Origin: Mastigocoleus sp. MO_188.B34 | GTDB lineage: Bacteria; Cyanobacteriota; Cyanobacteriia; Cyanobacteriales; Nostocaceae | Length of the DNA: 64,000 nucleotides | Assembly: GCF_030065675.1 (NCBI RefSeq) | Contig: NZ_JASJDK010000015.1 | Span: 62,001-126,000 of the forward strand | Direction of reading: 5' to 3' | Shown here: one piece after another, positions 50,013 through 59,399 of the stretch | Position numbering within the stretch: position 1 is the first letter of the stretch | Layout of the letters: each line of letters starts with the position of its first letter | Program-made: the position numbers and the translations under genes | Notes under the pieces: model-generated | Database searches by the model: none | Told to the model about the DNA's origin: nothing | Seen by the model: the letters and a program-made list of their open reading frames with translations, nothing else

Positions 50013-50721
50013 TCAACTCAGTATTATTATGCTATTTTGCTGAAATTAGGCTTATTTACATTTAGAGAATTGTCAACGTTAGACAATAACATTGAGAATT
50101 ACGAAGAACTGCTAACACTCGATAGATTTAGATTCAATAGACTCCCGATGTATTGTTGATGCAGATACAAATGTGGTACTCAAATCAATATTGATAGGGG
50201 TGGTCACAGCTTTTTGTGGGTATTTAATTTCCATATTTGTCGCAAACCTCTAGTGCTACTAACTGTTTAACAGTTTTCAGCAAGATTCTTCCCCCACCAA
50301 AAGTTCAATAACTCACATGGGAAACATATACCATTTTCTAATAAATTATTGTCCTTAGGATATTGTTTTTAAAAGAGTTCAAATTCAGTAGTTAGATTTC
50401 AAAAGTTTAGTTATATTTCAAAAGTTTTTATAATGAGGCTCATAACCTTTGAATTATATTACTTGCGAGATTAACTCTAGATCAGACCTTGAGAAGCAAA
50501 GTATTAACAGATACAAAACACTTGTGTATTTGTAAATTCAAGCTAAAATTTTGGCAGATGACAGAAAAGCCAATCTATATTTAAAATGCTACTTTTTAGC
50601 GCTGAGTGCAAATATCATTTGAGAATCATACACTACCATTATTGGCAGTTTGTACGAATTCTAACGAAATGACAAGGCTAATGAATGCCAAGATATGTAC
50701 CAGACGCGTATTTGAACTCCT
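50013..50721. other. Divergent intergenic region upstream of the SagB-like gene
   Basis: These 709 AT-rich bases lie between divergent genes. A duplicated phrase TTTCAAAAGTTTAGTTATAT / TTTCAAAAGTTTTTATAATG lies near 50397-50435, the second copy ending in a TATAAT-like -10. No gene was found. Confidence 0.4.
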
Positions 50722-52257
50722 ATGCCAGAATTACGCCTTTCTATTGCGCAGCATTATCATGAGCGGACAAAGTACGATCCGCAAACTATAGCTGCAAAGA
50801 ATCAAGGTTTGGACTGGTCAAAACAACCAGTACCATTTAAAGAATACAAAATTGGTTCGTCTTTCGACCTAAAATCTTATCTTCAAGAACAACCAGAAGC
50901 GTTGTTGGATCGACCTGATGAATTATGGTGGCGGAGGTTATCGCGGTTACTTCATTGTAGTTATGGAGTAACCGCCAGAATGCCTTCCATGGGTAGTGCT
51001 GTATACTTGCGTGCTGCCCCCAGCGCTGGGGGTTTATATCCAGCAGAAGTATATCTAGTATCCCGTGGAACGCGATTATTACCACCCGGATTGTATAACT
51101 ACCAATCTCGCAATCATTCCCTGATGCATTATTGGGAAAGTGATGTTTGGCAATCTTTACAAGAAGCTTGTTTTCAGCATGAGGCTTTAGAAAAAACCGA
51201 AATAGCAATTATTTTAACTGCTGTTTTCTATCGTTCGGCGTGGCGCTATGAAGATAGGGCTTATCGGCGAATTTTTCTCGATACTGGGCATTTATTGGGT
51301 AATATCGAACTGGCAAGTGCGATGAATGATTATCGTCCACACCTAATTGCCGGATTTGCTGATGAAGCAGTAAATGAAATACTTTATCTTGACACGAGTC
51401 AAGAGGGGTCAACTGCAGTTATTCCCTTAGCAGATTTACTTGACAGTAACCAACATTTAACTCCATCCAGAACTTCTTTATCTTCAGCAACTGAAACAGA
51501 CTATCCCAAAATTGCTGATGGAGAATTATTAACTTATTTTCATCAGGCTACTTACATCCCAGCAAGTAAAACAGATAAGACTGAGCCACCTTTTGTCAAG
51601 AAAGAAAATCCCTCGGAGGATAAATATAATTTTCCTTTCTGTCAAAAAATTTCTACCGCTACAACACAACCTATCAATTGGGCTACAAAACTTACAGGTT
51701 TGGAAAACACTATTCTTAAGCGCCGTTCTACCCGCGCTTACAGTGGTGATAATTTAAAACTTGACGAACTCAAAGCTCTGCTAGATTTTACTTACCAGCC
51801 ACAAAACTACACGGCTCAAAATTTAGATGTTTCCCCCGATTATTGCGATCTGAATTTAATAGAAACATTTATTGCTGTTTCTGGTGTGGAAGGATTGGAG
51901 TCAGGGTGCTACTATTACGCACCAAAAGCCCAAGAATTAAGACAAATCCGTTTTAAAAACTTCCGTCGAGAATTACATTTTCTTTGTCTGGGACAAAATT
52001 TAGGGCGTGATGCTGCGGTAGTTTTGTTCCACACTGCGGATCTAAAAACTGCTGTTTCGTTGTATGGCGATCGCGTTTACCGCTACCTGCATATGGATGC
52101 AGGTCATTTGGGACAAAAACTTAATTTAGCTGCAATTCACCTGAATTTGGGTGTGAGTGGAATTGGTGGTTTCTTTGATGACCAGGTCAATGAAGTATTA
52201 GGTATTCCTGGGGATGAAGTTGTTTTGTATATTACGACATTGGGACGCCCCCGTTAA
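50722..52257 (+). CDS. SagB/ThcOx-family dehydrogenase, two nitroreductase-like domains
   Basis: A 511-residue FMN-dependent oxidoreductase with a duplicated nitroreductase-like fold. The first domain (about 60-260) has YGVTARMPSMGS, RAAPSAGGLYPAEVYLV and FLDTGHLLGNIELA. The second (about 330-511) has LKRRSTRAYSGDNL, MDAGHLGQKLNLAAIHL and the terminal DEVVLYITTLGRP. Such proteins oxidise azolines to azoles in some peptide natural products, but stand-alone versions of unknown substrate are common in cyanobacteria. No cyclodehydratase or precursor peptide gene is adjacent. It ends just before STRR arrays and a convergent GMC oxidoreductase. Confidence 0.85.
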   Translation: MPELRLSIAQHYHERTKYDPQTIAAKNQGLDWSKQPVPFKEYKIGSSFDLKSYLQEQPEALLDRPDELWWRRLSRLLHCSYGVTARMPSMGSAVYLRAAPSAGGLYPAEVYLVSRGTRLLPPGLYNYQSRNHSLMHYWESDVWQSLQEACFQHEALEKTEIAIILTAVFYRSAWRYEDRAYRRIFLDTGHLLGNIELASAMNDYRPHLIAGFADEAVNEILYLDTSQEGSTAVIPLADLLDSNQHLTPSRTSLSSATETDYPKIADGELLTYFHQATYIPASKTDKTEPPFVKKENPSEDKYNFPFCQKISTATTQPINWATKLTGLENTILKRRSTRAYSGDNLKLDELKALLDFTYQPQNYTAQNLDVSPDYCDLNLIETFIAVSGVEGLESGCYYYAPKAQELRQIRFKNFRRELHFLCLGQNLGRDAAVVLFHTADLKTAVSLYGDRVYRYLHMDAGHLGQKLNLAAIHLNLGVSGIGGFFDDQVNEVLGIPGDEVVLYITTLGRPR

Positions 52258-52265
52258 TTTTGTTG

Positions 52266-52363
52266 GTAATGAGTAATAAGTAATGAGTAATGAGTAAAAA
52301 CTAATAAGTAATAAGTAATAAAAAGAGCAATTACCAATTACCAATTACCAATTACCAATTACC
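52266..52363 (+). repeat. STRR arrays between SagB-like and GMC genes
   Basis: Copies of TAATGAG/TAATAAG are followed by five perfect tandem copies of AATTACC (52329-52363). They fill the whole gap between convergent stops. Confidence 0.85.
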
Positions 52364-52376
52364 ATTAACCAATTAA

Positions 52377-53870
52377 TTAACCTTTTAACCTTTCAATCAA
52401 ATGTTCTCCCACTCGCAAAGCATTCGCAATAACTGTTAATGCGGGACTAGTTGCAGAACTAGAAGGGAAAAAACTACTATCTACAACATAAAGATTATCT
52501 AGATTGTGGGTTCGACAATTGAGGTCAAGGACTGAAGTTTTTGGATCTTCTCCAAATCGACAGGTACCACATTGATGAGCTAATACTTGAATGGGCGTTT
52601 CGCCACGGGGATAGATATTCTGTCGATGTTTATCTACAGCTTTGAGTACATCAATCCAGCGATAAATCAGGCGATCGTGTGCTTCAGTATTGTTGGGGGT
52701 GTAATCTATGTGAAGCTTGGAATTTTGTAAATACACCTGATTTTTGGGTCTTGGTAAATCTTCAGTTTGCAACCACCAACCAATTGAACGTTTGGCTAAT
52801 TGTTTCAACCCAAATCCTGGCATTAATTTAGCAGCAATAGATAAAATCGGTGGTGACTCAGAAAAAATTACATCTTGTAAAATCCCACCTGAATTTTGAA
52901 TATGACCCATTGGGTAAGAAAAATCTTTATCCCCCCAATAAAAGTCATTAATATAACGGGTTCTTTGAAACAATCCAGAATTAGATGTTGGGGTAAGTTG
53001 TACTACCACGGTCATCAATTGTTTCATTAAATTTCGTCCGACCAAATCAGAAGTATTTGCAAGCCCTTGGGGGTGTTTTTCGTTTGCCGAACGTAATAAT
53101 AAAGCTGCGGAGTTAACTGCACCGCATGAAAGAACAATAATATCTCCCATAAAAAGGTAGGAGCGTCCACCAATTTCTGCTTGTACGGCTTTGACTACTT
53201 TTCCTGAAGGGTTAGTATGCAGACAAATAACCTTTGCAGAAGTTTTGAGTGTGACATTTTTATAGTTTACGATTGCTGGAGTTACCCCCGTATCTTCTGA
53301 GTCAGTTCGTCCTTGGTCTCCAATTCCGATAGGAAGGTAAGCGGGATGCAAACCTTGTTGGGAGATGCTATGACAAATTTCCTCAACTTGGGGTTGACTA
53401 TCAACTACAGGAAATGGGTAATCTTCACTATGAGGAGGTTCTGTAAGGTCTTCACCTTTTTGACCGTGGGTGCGATAGAGTTTCTCAGCTTCTGTATAAT
53501 AGGGTTCAAAATCTTGATATTTAAACGGCCATTGGGGAGAAATACCATCTTGATGTTGAACTTCCTGAAAATCTTTCTCTCGCATTCGTTGTAGTACGCC
53601 GCTGTAAAGCTTTGTATTTCCACCAACAGAATAACTTGCTTGGGGATGAAAAGGTTCTCCATCGCTGTCATACCATTGTTCGGGTGCATGAAAGTCTTCT
53701 TTTTTGAAAACTTCCACATCAACTAGTTCTGAGCTTTCTTTTTCTAAAAATTCTCCCTGTTCTAAAACGAGAATTTTTTTCCCGGTGGGTGCAAGTTTGC
53801 GGGTTAATGTACCTCCACCTGCACCTGTACCGATAATAATTACATCGTAGTATTGGTCATCGATAATCAT
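52377..53870 (-). CDS. GMC-family FAD oxidoreductase
   Basis: A 497-residue glucose-methanol-choline oxidoreductase. The FAD motif IIGTGAGGGTLTRKLA is near residue 11, YSVGGNTKLYSGVL matches the flavin-attachment/active-site region, and the C-terminal signature is LYVVDSSFFPSSSATSPALT. No signal peptide is seen, so it is probably cytoplasmic or peripheral. Substrate is unknown; family members oxidise alcohols or sugars. It lies 140 bases downstream of the oxidase subunit III gene on the same strand, separated by heptad repeats, so co-transcription is possible but unproven. Confidence 0.88.
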   Translation of the reverse strand: MIIDDQYYDVIIIGTGAGGGTLTRKLAPTGKKILVLEQGEFLEKESSELVDVEVFKKEDFHAPEQWYDSDGEPFHPQASYSVGGNTKLYSGVLQRMREKDFQEVQHQDGISPQWPFKYQDFEPYYTEAEKLYRTHGQKGEDLTEPPHSEDYPFPVVDSQPQVEEICHSISQQGLHPAYLPIGIGDQGRTDSEDTGVTPAIVNYKNVTLKTSAKVICLHTNPSGKVVKAVQAEIGGRSYLFMGDIIVLSCGAVNSAALLLRSANEKHPQGLANTSDLVGRNLMKQLMTVVVQLTPTSNSGLFQRTRYINDFYWGDKDFSYPMGHIQNSGGILQDVIFSESPPILSIAAKLMPGFGLKQLAKRSIGWWLQTEDLPRPKNQVYLQNSKLHIDYTPNNTEAHDRLIYRWIDVLKAVDKHRQNIYPRGETPIQVLAHQCGTCRFGEDPKTSVLDLNCRTHNLDNLYVVDSSFFPSSSATSPALTVIANALRVGEHLIERLKG

Positions 53871-53879
53871 GATGGGAAT

Positions 53880-54008
53880 GGGTAATAAGTAATAAGAATG
53901 AGTAATGAGTAATGAGTAATGGGTAATTGCTATTTCATTACTTGTGAATTCTGATTCCTGACTTCTGACTTCTGATTCCTGACTTCCGATTTATGACTTC
54001 TGACTCCT
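53880..54008. repeat. STRR arrays between GMC and subunit III genes
   Basis: A run of TAATGAG/TAATAAG-like heptads (53880-53926) is followed by irregular GACTTCT heptads (about 53950-54008), reaching almost to the stop codon of the subunit III gene. Confidence 0.8.
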
Positions 54009-54010
54009 AA

Positions 54011-54655
54011 TTATTGCCAGACATAGATAAGAACAAACAAAATTATCCAAATTACGTCAACAAAGTGCCAAAAGAGTGAAGTTGCATCGACACCAAAATG
54101 ACCGCCTTCGTAATTACCGGGAATAAAGGAACGAATCAACATAATTGATTGCAACAGAACTCCAGTAAATACGTGTAAGCCATGGAACCCTGTCAATAGA
54201 TAAAATGTTCCGCCAAATGTACCAGAGGTGAAACCAAATTTCAGACTATTCCACTCAACAGCTTGACCGTATAAGAAGTAACTACCCATTGCCATTGTTA
54301 ATAACCAAAACAGGCGAAAACCCCAAAGGTTATCTTTTTTTAACGCTCGTTCAGCAAAGTAAATTACAAAACTACTGGAAACCAAAATTACTGTATTAAT
54401 AAATGGCTCTCTAACTTCTAATCCTTCAATTCCCTCTGGTAACCACTCAACCGCTTTTGTTTTGTAAACAATATATCCTGCAAAAAAACTTAGGAAAATC
54501 ACACTTTCCGACAGCAGAAAGACTATAAAGCCAAACATGCTGTTACCTTCTTCATCATGTTCGTGTTCGGCTAACAGGGAAGGATCGTATTGCAATTCAT
54601 TAGATGATGCAATTGCTGTTTCTCCCTGCGACATTGTGTTGTCTGTACTTGCCAT
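54011..54655 (-). CDS. ctaE: Terminal oxidase subunit III (Cox3/ARTO type)
   Basis: A 214-residue five-helix subunit III of a haem-copper oxidase. Family stretches are FGFIVFLLSESVIFLSFFAG, TFGGTFYLLTGFHGLHVFTG and the terminal SLFWHFVDVIWIILFVLIYV. It is the last subunit gene of the operon, 58 bases after subunit I. It stabilises the catalytic subunit in the membrane. The length is normal for cyanobacteria. Confidence 0.95.
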   Translation of the reverse strand: MASTDNTMSQGETAIASSNELQYDPSLLAEHEHDEEGNSMFGFIVFLLSESVIFLSFFAGYIVYKTKAVEWLPEGIEGLEVREPFINTVILVSSSFVIYFAERALKKDNLWGFRLFWLLTMAMGSYFLYGQAVEWNSLKFGFTSGTFGGTFYLLTGFHGLHVFTGVLLQSIMLIRSFIPGNYEGGHFGVDATSLFWHFVDVIWIILFVLIYVWQ

Positions 54656-54713
54656 GATTGCTTAATTCTTATATTTGAAGTTTTGTAGTAAGAGCAACTT
54701 AAAAAATCTAGTT

Positions 54714-56381
54714 TTAGTTAAGTTCTGAAGCGTTTGCTACTAGAGGTTCAGACTTTCCATAGCCATAGGGCTCTGCAATCACAATAGGAAGTTGTTCTTC
54801 AAAGTTTTCTACAGGTGGTGGTGAAGAAACTAACCATTCCAAACCGATCGCACGCCAGGGATTATTCGGTGCTTTCTTACCATCAATCCAAGAACTTATA
54901 ACGTTAAGCAAAAATGGTAGGGTAGACATTCCTAACAAGAATCCGCCAATACTAGCAATGACATTCCAAAATGCAAATTCTGGATCGTAGGAAGCTACTC
55001 TACGAGGCATTCCTTGCAAGCCTAATGGGTGCATGGGGAAAAAATTGAGGTTTGTACCAATAAAAGTTAACCAGAAATGTAGTTTACCCAAACCTTCGTA
55101 ATACATCTTTCCAGTCATCTTTGGAAACCAGTGGTAAATAGCAGCATAAATCCCCATCACCGTAGCGCCATATATAACGTAGTGAAAGTGACCAACTACA
55201 AAGTAAGTATTGTTGACATGAATATCAACAGGAACTGCTGCCAGCATAATACCGGTGATACCCGCAAATACAAACATTACTAAGCCACCCAAAGCAAATA
55301 GCATGGGCGTATCTAGTCGTAATTTACCTCCCCAAATTGTTCCTACCCAGGCAAAAACTTTGATACCTGTTGGTACGGAAATTAACATTGTGGAAAACAT
55401 AAACAACATTCGCATCCACCCAGGAGTACCACTAGTAAACATATGGTGAACCCAGACCACAGCGCTCAAACCAGTGATAATCAAAGATGAAACTGCTACC
55501 ACTTTGTAACCAAATAAAGGCTTGCGAGCATAAACTGGAAATATTTCCGAAAAAATCCCAAAAATTGGCAGTATGATTACGTAAACAGCGGGATGGGAAT
55601 AAAACCAAAAAAAATGTTGATATAAAATTGGATCGCCGCCTTTGGCTGCATCAAAAAAAGTTGTTCCTACAGTCAAATCAAACAACAACATAATTGCCCC
55701 TGCAGTTAGTGCAGGTAATCCAAATAATTGAATTATCTGGGCACTTAATACCGTCCATACATAAGCAGGCATCCGAAAAAAGCCCATCCCTGGAGCCCTC
55801 ATCCGGAAAATTGTTGTAACAATATTAACTGCACCTAAAATTGAAGATATCCCTGATAATGCCACCGCTAACAACCAGAGGAATTGTCCGTTAACCAGGT
55901 TACCCGTAGGATTTTGGGTGCTCACCGGTGGATAAGACCACCAACCAGCTTGGGCTGCACCACCTGGTACTAAAAAGCTGCCCATAAGTATAATTCCAAA
56001 TACCGGAACCATCCAAAAAGCAACAGCATTCAGACGAGGAAACGCCATATCCCGCGCCCCAATCATCAAAGGTACGAGGTAGTTCGCTAAACCGGCTAGT
56101 ATTGGAAAAGTCCACATAAACAGCATGACCGTACCATGCATAGTGAACATGGCGTTATAAATAGTACGGTCTACCAAGTCAGATTCTGGAGTAATCAGTT
56201 CGCCGCGAATAATCATGGCAAAAATTCCACCGATCAGGAAAAAGATAAAAGCAGTAACAGTATATTGAATACCAATAACTTTATGGTCGGTACTGAAGCT
56301 AAAGTAAGTTTTCCAGGTGGTTGGAGGGTGATGATGTTTTTCGCTCACAACTCCGGTATTCTTGCTTTGAGTGCTTGTCAT
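54714..56381 (-). CDS. ctaD: Terminal oxidase subunit I (haem-copper, YS-motif type)
   Basis: A 555-residue, twelve-helix catalytic subunit. The low-spin haem ligand is H82 in TMHGTVMLFMW. The CuB site is FYSHPAVYVIILP (His263, Tyr267) with the His pair in VVWVHHMF (312-313), and the haem His residues lie in VVGHFHYVIYG. The proton-channel Glu of A1 oxidases (GHPEVY) is replaced by YSHPAVY, the mark of A2-type oxidases. It reduces O2 to water with electrons from subunit II or, given the altered subunit II, from quinol. It follows subunit II by 133 bases. Confidence 0.96.
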   Translation of the reverse strand: MTSTQSKNTGVVSEKHHHPPTTWKTYFSFSTDHKVIGIQYTVTAFIFFLIGGIFAMIIRGELITPESDLVDRTIYNAMFTMHGTVMLFMWTFPILAGLANYLVPLMIGARDMAFPRLNAVAFWMVPVFGIILMGSFLVPGGAAQAGWWSYPPVSTQNPTGNLVNGQFLWLLAVALSGISSILGAVNIVTTIFRMRAPGMGFFRMPAYVWTVLSAQIIQLFGLPALTAGAIMLLFDLTVGTTFFDAAKGGDPILYQHFFWFYSHPAVYVIILPIFGIFSEIFPVYARKPLFGYKVVAVSSLIITGLSAVVWVHHMFTSGTPGWMRMLFMFSTMLISVPTGIKVFAWVGTIWGGKLRLDTPMLFALGGLVMFVFAGITGIMLAAVPVDIHVNNTYFVVGHFHYVIYGATVMGIYAAIYHWFPKMTGKMYYEGLGKLHFWLTFIGTNLNFFPMHPLGLQGMPRRVASYDPEFAFWNVIASIGGFLLGMSTLPFLLNVISSWIDGKKAPNNPWRAIGLEWLVSSPPPVENFEEQLPIVIAEPYGYGKSEPLVANASELN

Positions 56382-56514
56382 TAACTAAAATTCCTTCTGG
56401 ATAGAGGATAAAAATTAATCTTTCTAGAATGATGAGAATATAGAGGGAAAAATAAAGCTTGAAGTGAGATTAAAGCGAGATAGTTATTGGCTATATGTCC
56501 AATCCCAATCCCCA

Positions 56515-57444
56515 TTAATGATAATTAACCACTGGAGGTTGTGCTGGTTTAACTGTCACCCAACCACTATTAATTGCTTGATTTGATTTGCGATCGTATT
56601 CAGATGCTGCTTGATTGAATGCAGGAGATGGTTCGCGTTTAGAAGCAAGTTCGAGCCATTGTTGATATTTTTCTGGAGATTCAACAACCACATCAGCCTG
56701 CATGGCTGCAAAATAAGTCCCGCTATATTGGGAATCCCTTAACCTATATTTGCCCTCAAGAATAGGGGTAAACTCAAAATTAATTATTTCGTTCGGAATC
56801 ACATCTTGCTTGACCCGAAATGCGGGGATATAAAAGCCATGTATGACATCCTCTGACCTAAGGGTTAGATAAGCACGCTGGTTTACAGGTAAGTGTAATT
56901 CAGTACTACTAATATTTTGTCCTGGATAGTTAAACACCCAAGCCCATTGTTTTGCTGTAACTTGAATTCTTTCAGGGATTCTTTCAGGAGAAATTTGGGC
57001 TGTTTTTGATGTTTCTGAAGTTTCAGAAATCGGTTCAGCAATCGCTGACTTCATACCCATTGACATATGGTGATGTTCCATTGGACCAAGAATCGACATT
57101 TGGTCATAGATTTGGTAGCTATAAAGGGCTATCCACAATACCAAGACAAAAGGAATAGCAGTCCAGACAATTTCTAAGGTGATATTACCCTCTATAGAAG
57201 GACCATCACTCATATCGTATTTAGCCGCGCGATGGAAAATAATCGAATATGTTAGTGCTCCAGTCACACCGAGAAATATAAATGCACCCAAAGTCACTAA
57301 AAAGCTAAATAAGCGATCAACCAGTATGGATTCTGCTGCAGCTTCAGGAGGTAGCCAAGAATAAGCCTGCTGTCCAATCCAAAAACTAACAACAGCAAGA
57401 ATAATGGCACTTGTAGCTAGTATTAAAATATTGCGAGTTTTCAT
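56515..57444 (-). CDS. ctaC: Terminal oxidase subunit II lacking the CuA site
   Basis: A 309-residue subunit II with two membrane helices (about 5-23 and 47-70) and a periplasmic cupredoxin domain (about 160-265). The CuA loop, normally CAEXCGXXHXXM, reads DSQYSGTYFAAM at 237-248. Both Cys are replaced (Asp237, Ser241), the His is Phe245, and only Met248 and the distal His202 remain. It cannot form a binuclear CuA centre, so the complex should be a quinol oxidase, like the ARTO/Cox3 oxidase of other cyanobacteria. A His/Met-rich stretch (MEHHHMSMGM, about 122-131) precedes the domain. The ATG at 57444 is preferred to a GTG at 57468. Confidence 0.95.
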   Translation of the reverse strand: MKTRNILILATSAIILAVVSFWIGQQAYSWLPPEAAAESILVDRLFSFLVTLGAFIFLGVTGALTYSIIFHRAAKYDMSDGPSIEGNITLEIVWTAIPFVLVLWIALYSYQIYDQMSILGPMEHHHMSMGMKSAIAEPISETSETSKTAQISPERIPERIQVTAKQWAWVFNYPGQNISSTELHLPVNQRAYLTLRSEDVIHGFYIPAFRVKQDVIPNEIINFEFTPILEGKYRLRDSQYSGTYFAAMQADVVVESPEKYQQWLELASKREPSPAFNQAASEYDRKSNQAINSGWVTVKPAQPPVVNYH

Positions 57445-57529
57445 AATAATAGGGATTGGGGATAGCACTGCGTGCCGCCTTGCGGCATATAGGGACTGGC
57501 GACTTGCGACTGGGAATTGAGGAATAACA

Positions 57530-57586
57530 TTACTCCTTACTCATTACTCCTTACTCATTACTTCTTACTTCTTACTTCTTACTTCA
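57530..57586. repeat. STRR array (TTACTTC)n at the 3' end of the DUF2231 gene
   Basis: CATTACTCCTTACT-type units are followed by four copies of TTACTTC. The array reaches into the last codons of the DUF2231 gene, so its final Lys and stop codon are made of the heptad sequence. Confidence 0.8.
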
Positions 57587-58178
57587 ACAAAACATTAGGG
57601 TCTTGCCCCAATCGCAGCAAGTTATCTGCTGTATTATGTACGCCAAACTCTGCTGCAAGCTGTGCTCCTAGGGTTCCATGGACATACATAATAAACATGA
57701 TGAATAACCCCACAAGTAAATAACTCCATTGCACTTGTCGAGAGGTATCTTTACGCCACAAATAACGCTGAAATCCTCGCCATACTGTCATTCCAATAAT
57801 CATTGCTAAGAGAACAACACCTCCTACTCCATGCCAAAGCATGGTTTCCATAGCTTCCAATCCCCAAGCACTTTTAACCTCTGTTTGGGGTTGCGCCAAC
57901 ATAATTTCGTAGAAGCCTGCTGCAACCGTAAAAAAAGTAATAATAGCTGCGGCTAACATGTTGTACCAACCAACATCAAATAAGCCCGAACGAGTTGCAG
58001 GAATCGCAAAAAATTTAAATACTGGTTTTTCTAAAGGGAAGAAAACACCCACGAAATCAAAAGCGATCGCAATGATAAATAGACCAAGGGTCAGGTGTAC
58101 CAAATTAGGATGAATCGGAATAGTGTAGGGTAATCCGTTTGGACCTAAAGTTAACTGCTTAATTAATTCTGAGTTCAT
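57579..58178 (-). CDS. DUF2231 membrane protein (oxidase operon)
   Basis: A 199-residue membrane protein of the DUF2231 family with about four helices. Conserved His residues occur at IPIHPNLVHLTLGLFIIAIA and MLWHGVGGVVLLAMI. The second gene of the oxidase operon, it starts 19 bases after the first. Paired DUF2231 genes are characteristic of the cyanobacterial Cox3/ARTO operon. The role may be haem or quinone binding or assembly; this is inference. It differs from its neighbour enough to be an old duplicate. Confidence 0.88.
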   Translation of the reverse strand: MNSELIKQLTLGPNGLPYTIPIHPNLVHLTLGLFIIAIAFDFVGVFFPLEKPVFKFFAIPATRSGLFDVGWYNMLAAAIITFFTVAAGFYEIMLAQPQTEVKSAWGLEAMETMLWHGVGGVVLLAMIIGMTVWRGFQRYLWRKDTSRQVQWSYLLVGLFIMFIMYVHGTLGAQLAAEFGVHNTADNLLRLGQDPNVLLK

Positions 58179-58197
58179 TTATTTGTAAGACCCCCTT

Positions 58198-58698
58198 TTA
58201 TAAGACTCCCTCTTTCACCGCTTCCACTACTGGGACTGTATGTAATCCATATACCCAAACCAGTTCGTCTCCCAGATATACCTGGAAAAATACCAACATC
58301 GTTAAAAGCAATCCCACTCCCAGGTAAGACATTGGTATCTTTTTCGGATCGCGCAAGCGAATTACATAACGCCAAGCTGTAATGGCTGCAATGATTCCAG
58401 AAAGTGACCAGCCAATTAGGGTATGTAAATTCAGTACTGGTTCAACAGCATCATAAGCTTGTGCTAGACCAGCTTCAATTTGACCGAAAATAATGGCAAT
58501 GAAGATAGAAACCGTAGCGAAGAACATATTCCACCAACTCACCTCCAAGAGACGAGAATTCGCACTAAAATAGCCGATTAAATCGCAGATAAAAGCAAAT
58601 AGAACCATTGCAATCACAAAGTGAACAACAATGGGATGAATAGTATCCGGGTATGGTAGGTTGTGGTCATTTAAAGCTGGAAGAAGATTCTCAAACAT
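58198..58698 (-). CDS. DUF2231 membrane protein, first gene of the oxidase operon
   Basis: A 166-residue membrane protein related to the next gene downstream. It has about four helices and conserved His residues (DTIHPIVVHFVIAMVLF near residue 20; NLHTLIGWSLSG near 93). GGAG stands 5 bases before the ATG. As the first gene of the operon it marks the promoter region upstream. Its biochemical function is not known. Confidence 0.88.
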   Translation of the reverse strand: MFENLLPALNDHNLPYPDTIHPIVVHFVIAMVLFAFICDLIGYFSANSRLLEVSWWNMFFATVSIFIAIIFGQIEAGLAQAYDAVEPVLNLHTLIGWSLSGIIAAITAWRYVIRLRDPKKIPMSYLGVGLLLTMLVFFQVYLGDELVWVYGLHTVPVVEAVKEGVL

Positions 58699-58760
58699 TG
58701 TGCTCCTCTCTACATATCCGGTAACTTATGCGCGTATATTTACGATTCGATAATAGCAAT

Positions 58761-58805
58761 ATTATATTCATTAAAAACTTTATTTATTAGTGTAGTGTAT
58801 TCAAC
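58761..58805 (-). promoter_or_regulatory. Possible NtcA-type promoter of the oxidase operon
   Basis: On the minus strand GTT-N8-TAC (58805-58792, one mismatch to GTA-N8-TAC) lies 25 bases before TATAAT (58766-58761), about 62 bases upstream of the first ATG. NtcA sites are usually 22-23 bases from the -10. The match is suggestive only. Confidence 0.3.
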
Positions 58806-59399
58806 TAAAACTAATATTTTCTCTATGAATTTAAGTTATATTTAAGGATTTTCCTACCATTTATGTGTTTGACTAATCGTCATAATTTAAGTTACGACAA
58901 ACTGTCTTTTGAAATTAGTTAGTTATCTATATAGAATAATCTTCGAACAATAACAAGAATCCTCTATACGCCTTATAAACGTGGTGTATAGTAAAAATCA
59001 TCAGTTCATGACAAAGGTATAGTGAGGCGATTGGGAAATTATTTCCAACAGATGGGGGCGTTATGTTACTTCCTGTCATCATTGCCCTGACATATCTTTG
59101 TTAACTCATAGCTCATGCTTGAAATTTATCGAATTTGAAATAACTAAATAAATCTACTAATTAGCGTTTGAATTATTGATTGGTTCAGCGATTTTTCTCT
59201 ATATAAAAATAATTCAGTAGTTAAAATTTTCCATATTATTAAGTATAACTTGAAGATAAATTTTGATTTTTTTGCACTCTATAAAATTTTTATGGGCTGT
59301 AAATAGACTAAATATTTTATTGTCTAGGGTGCTGCAATACAAAAATTAAAATTACGCACTCACAACCTACAAATAAGAATTTGGGATTACTATTTTCTT

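Noticed and set aside
50837-51208. Minus-strand frame of 123 codons
   Set aside because: Antisense to the conserved first domain of the SagB-like gene.
52329-52363. Regular short repeats as a CRISPR array
   Set aside because: The units are 7 bases with no spacers and no cas genes nearby; this is an STRR array.
53405-53722. Minus-strand frame of 105 codons
   Set aside because: Same strand but another frame inside the GMC oxidoreductase; low-complexity composition.
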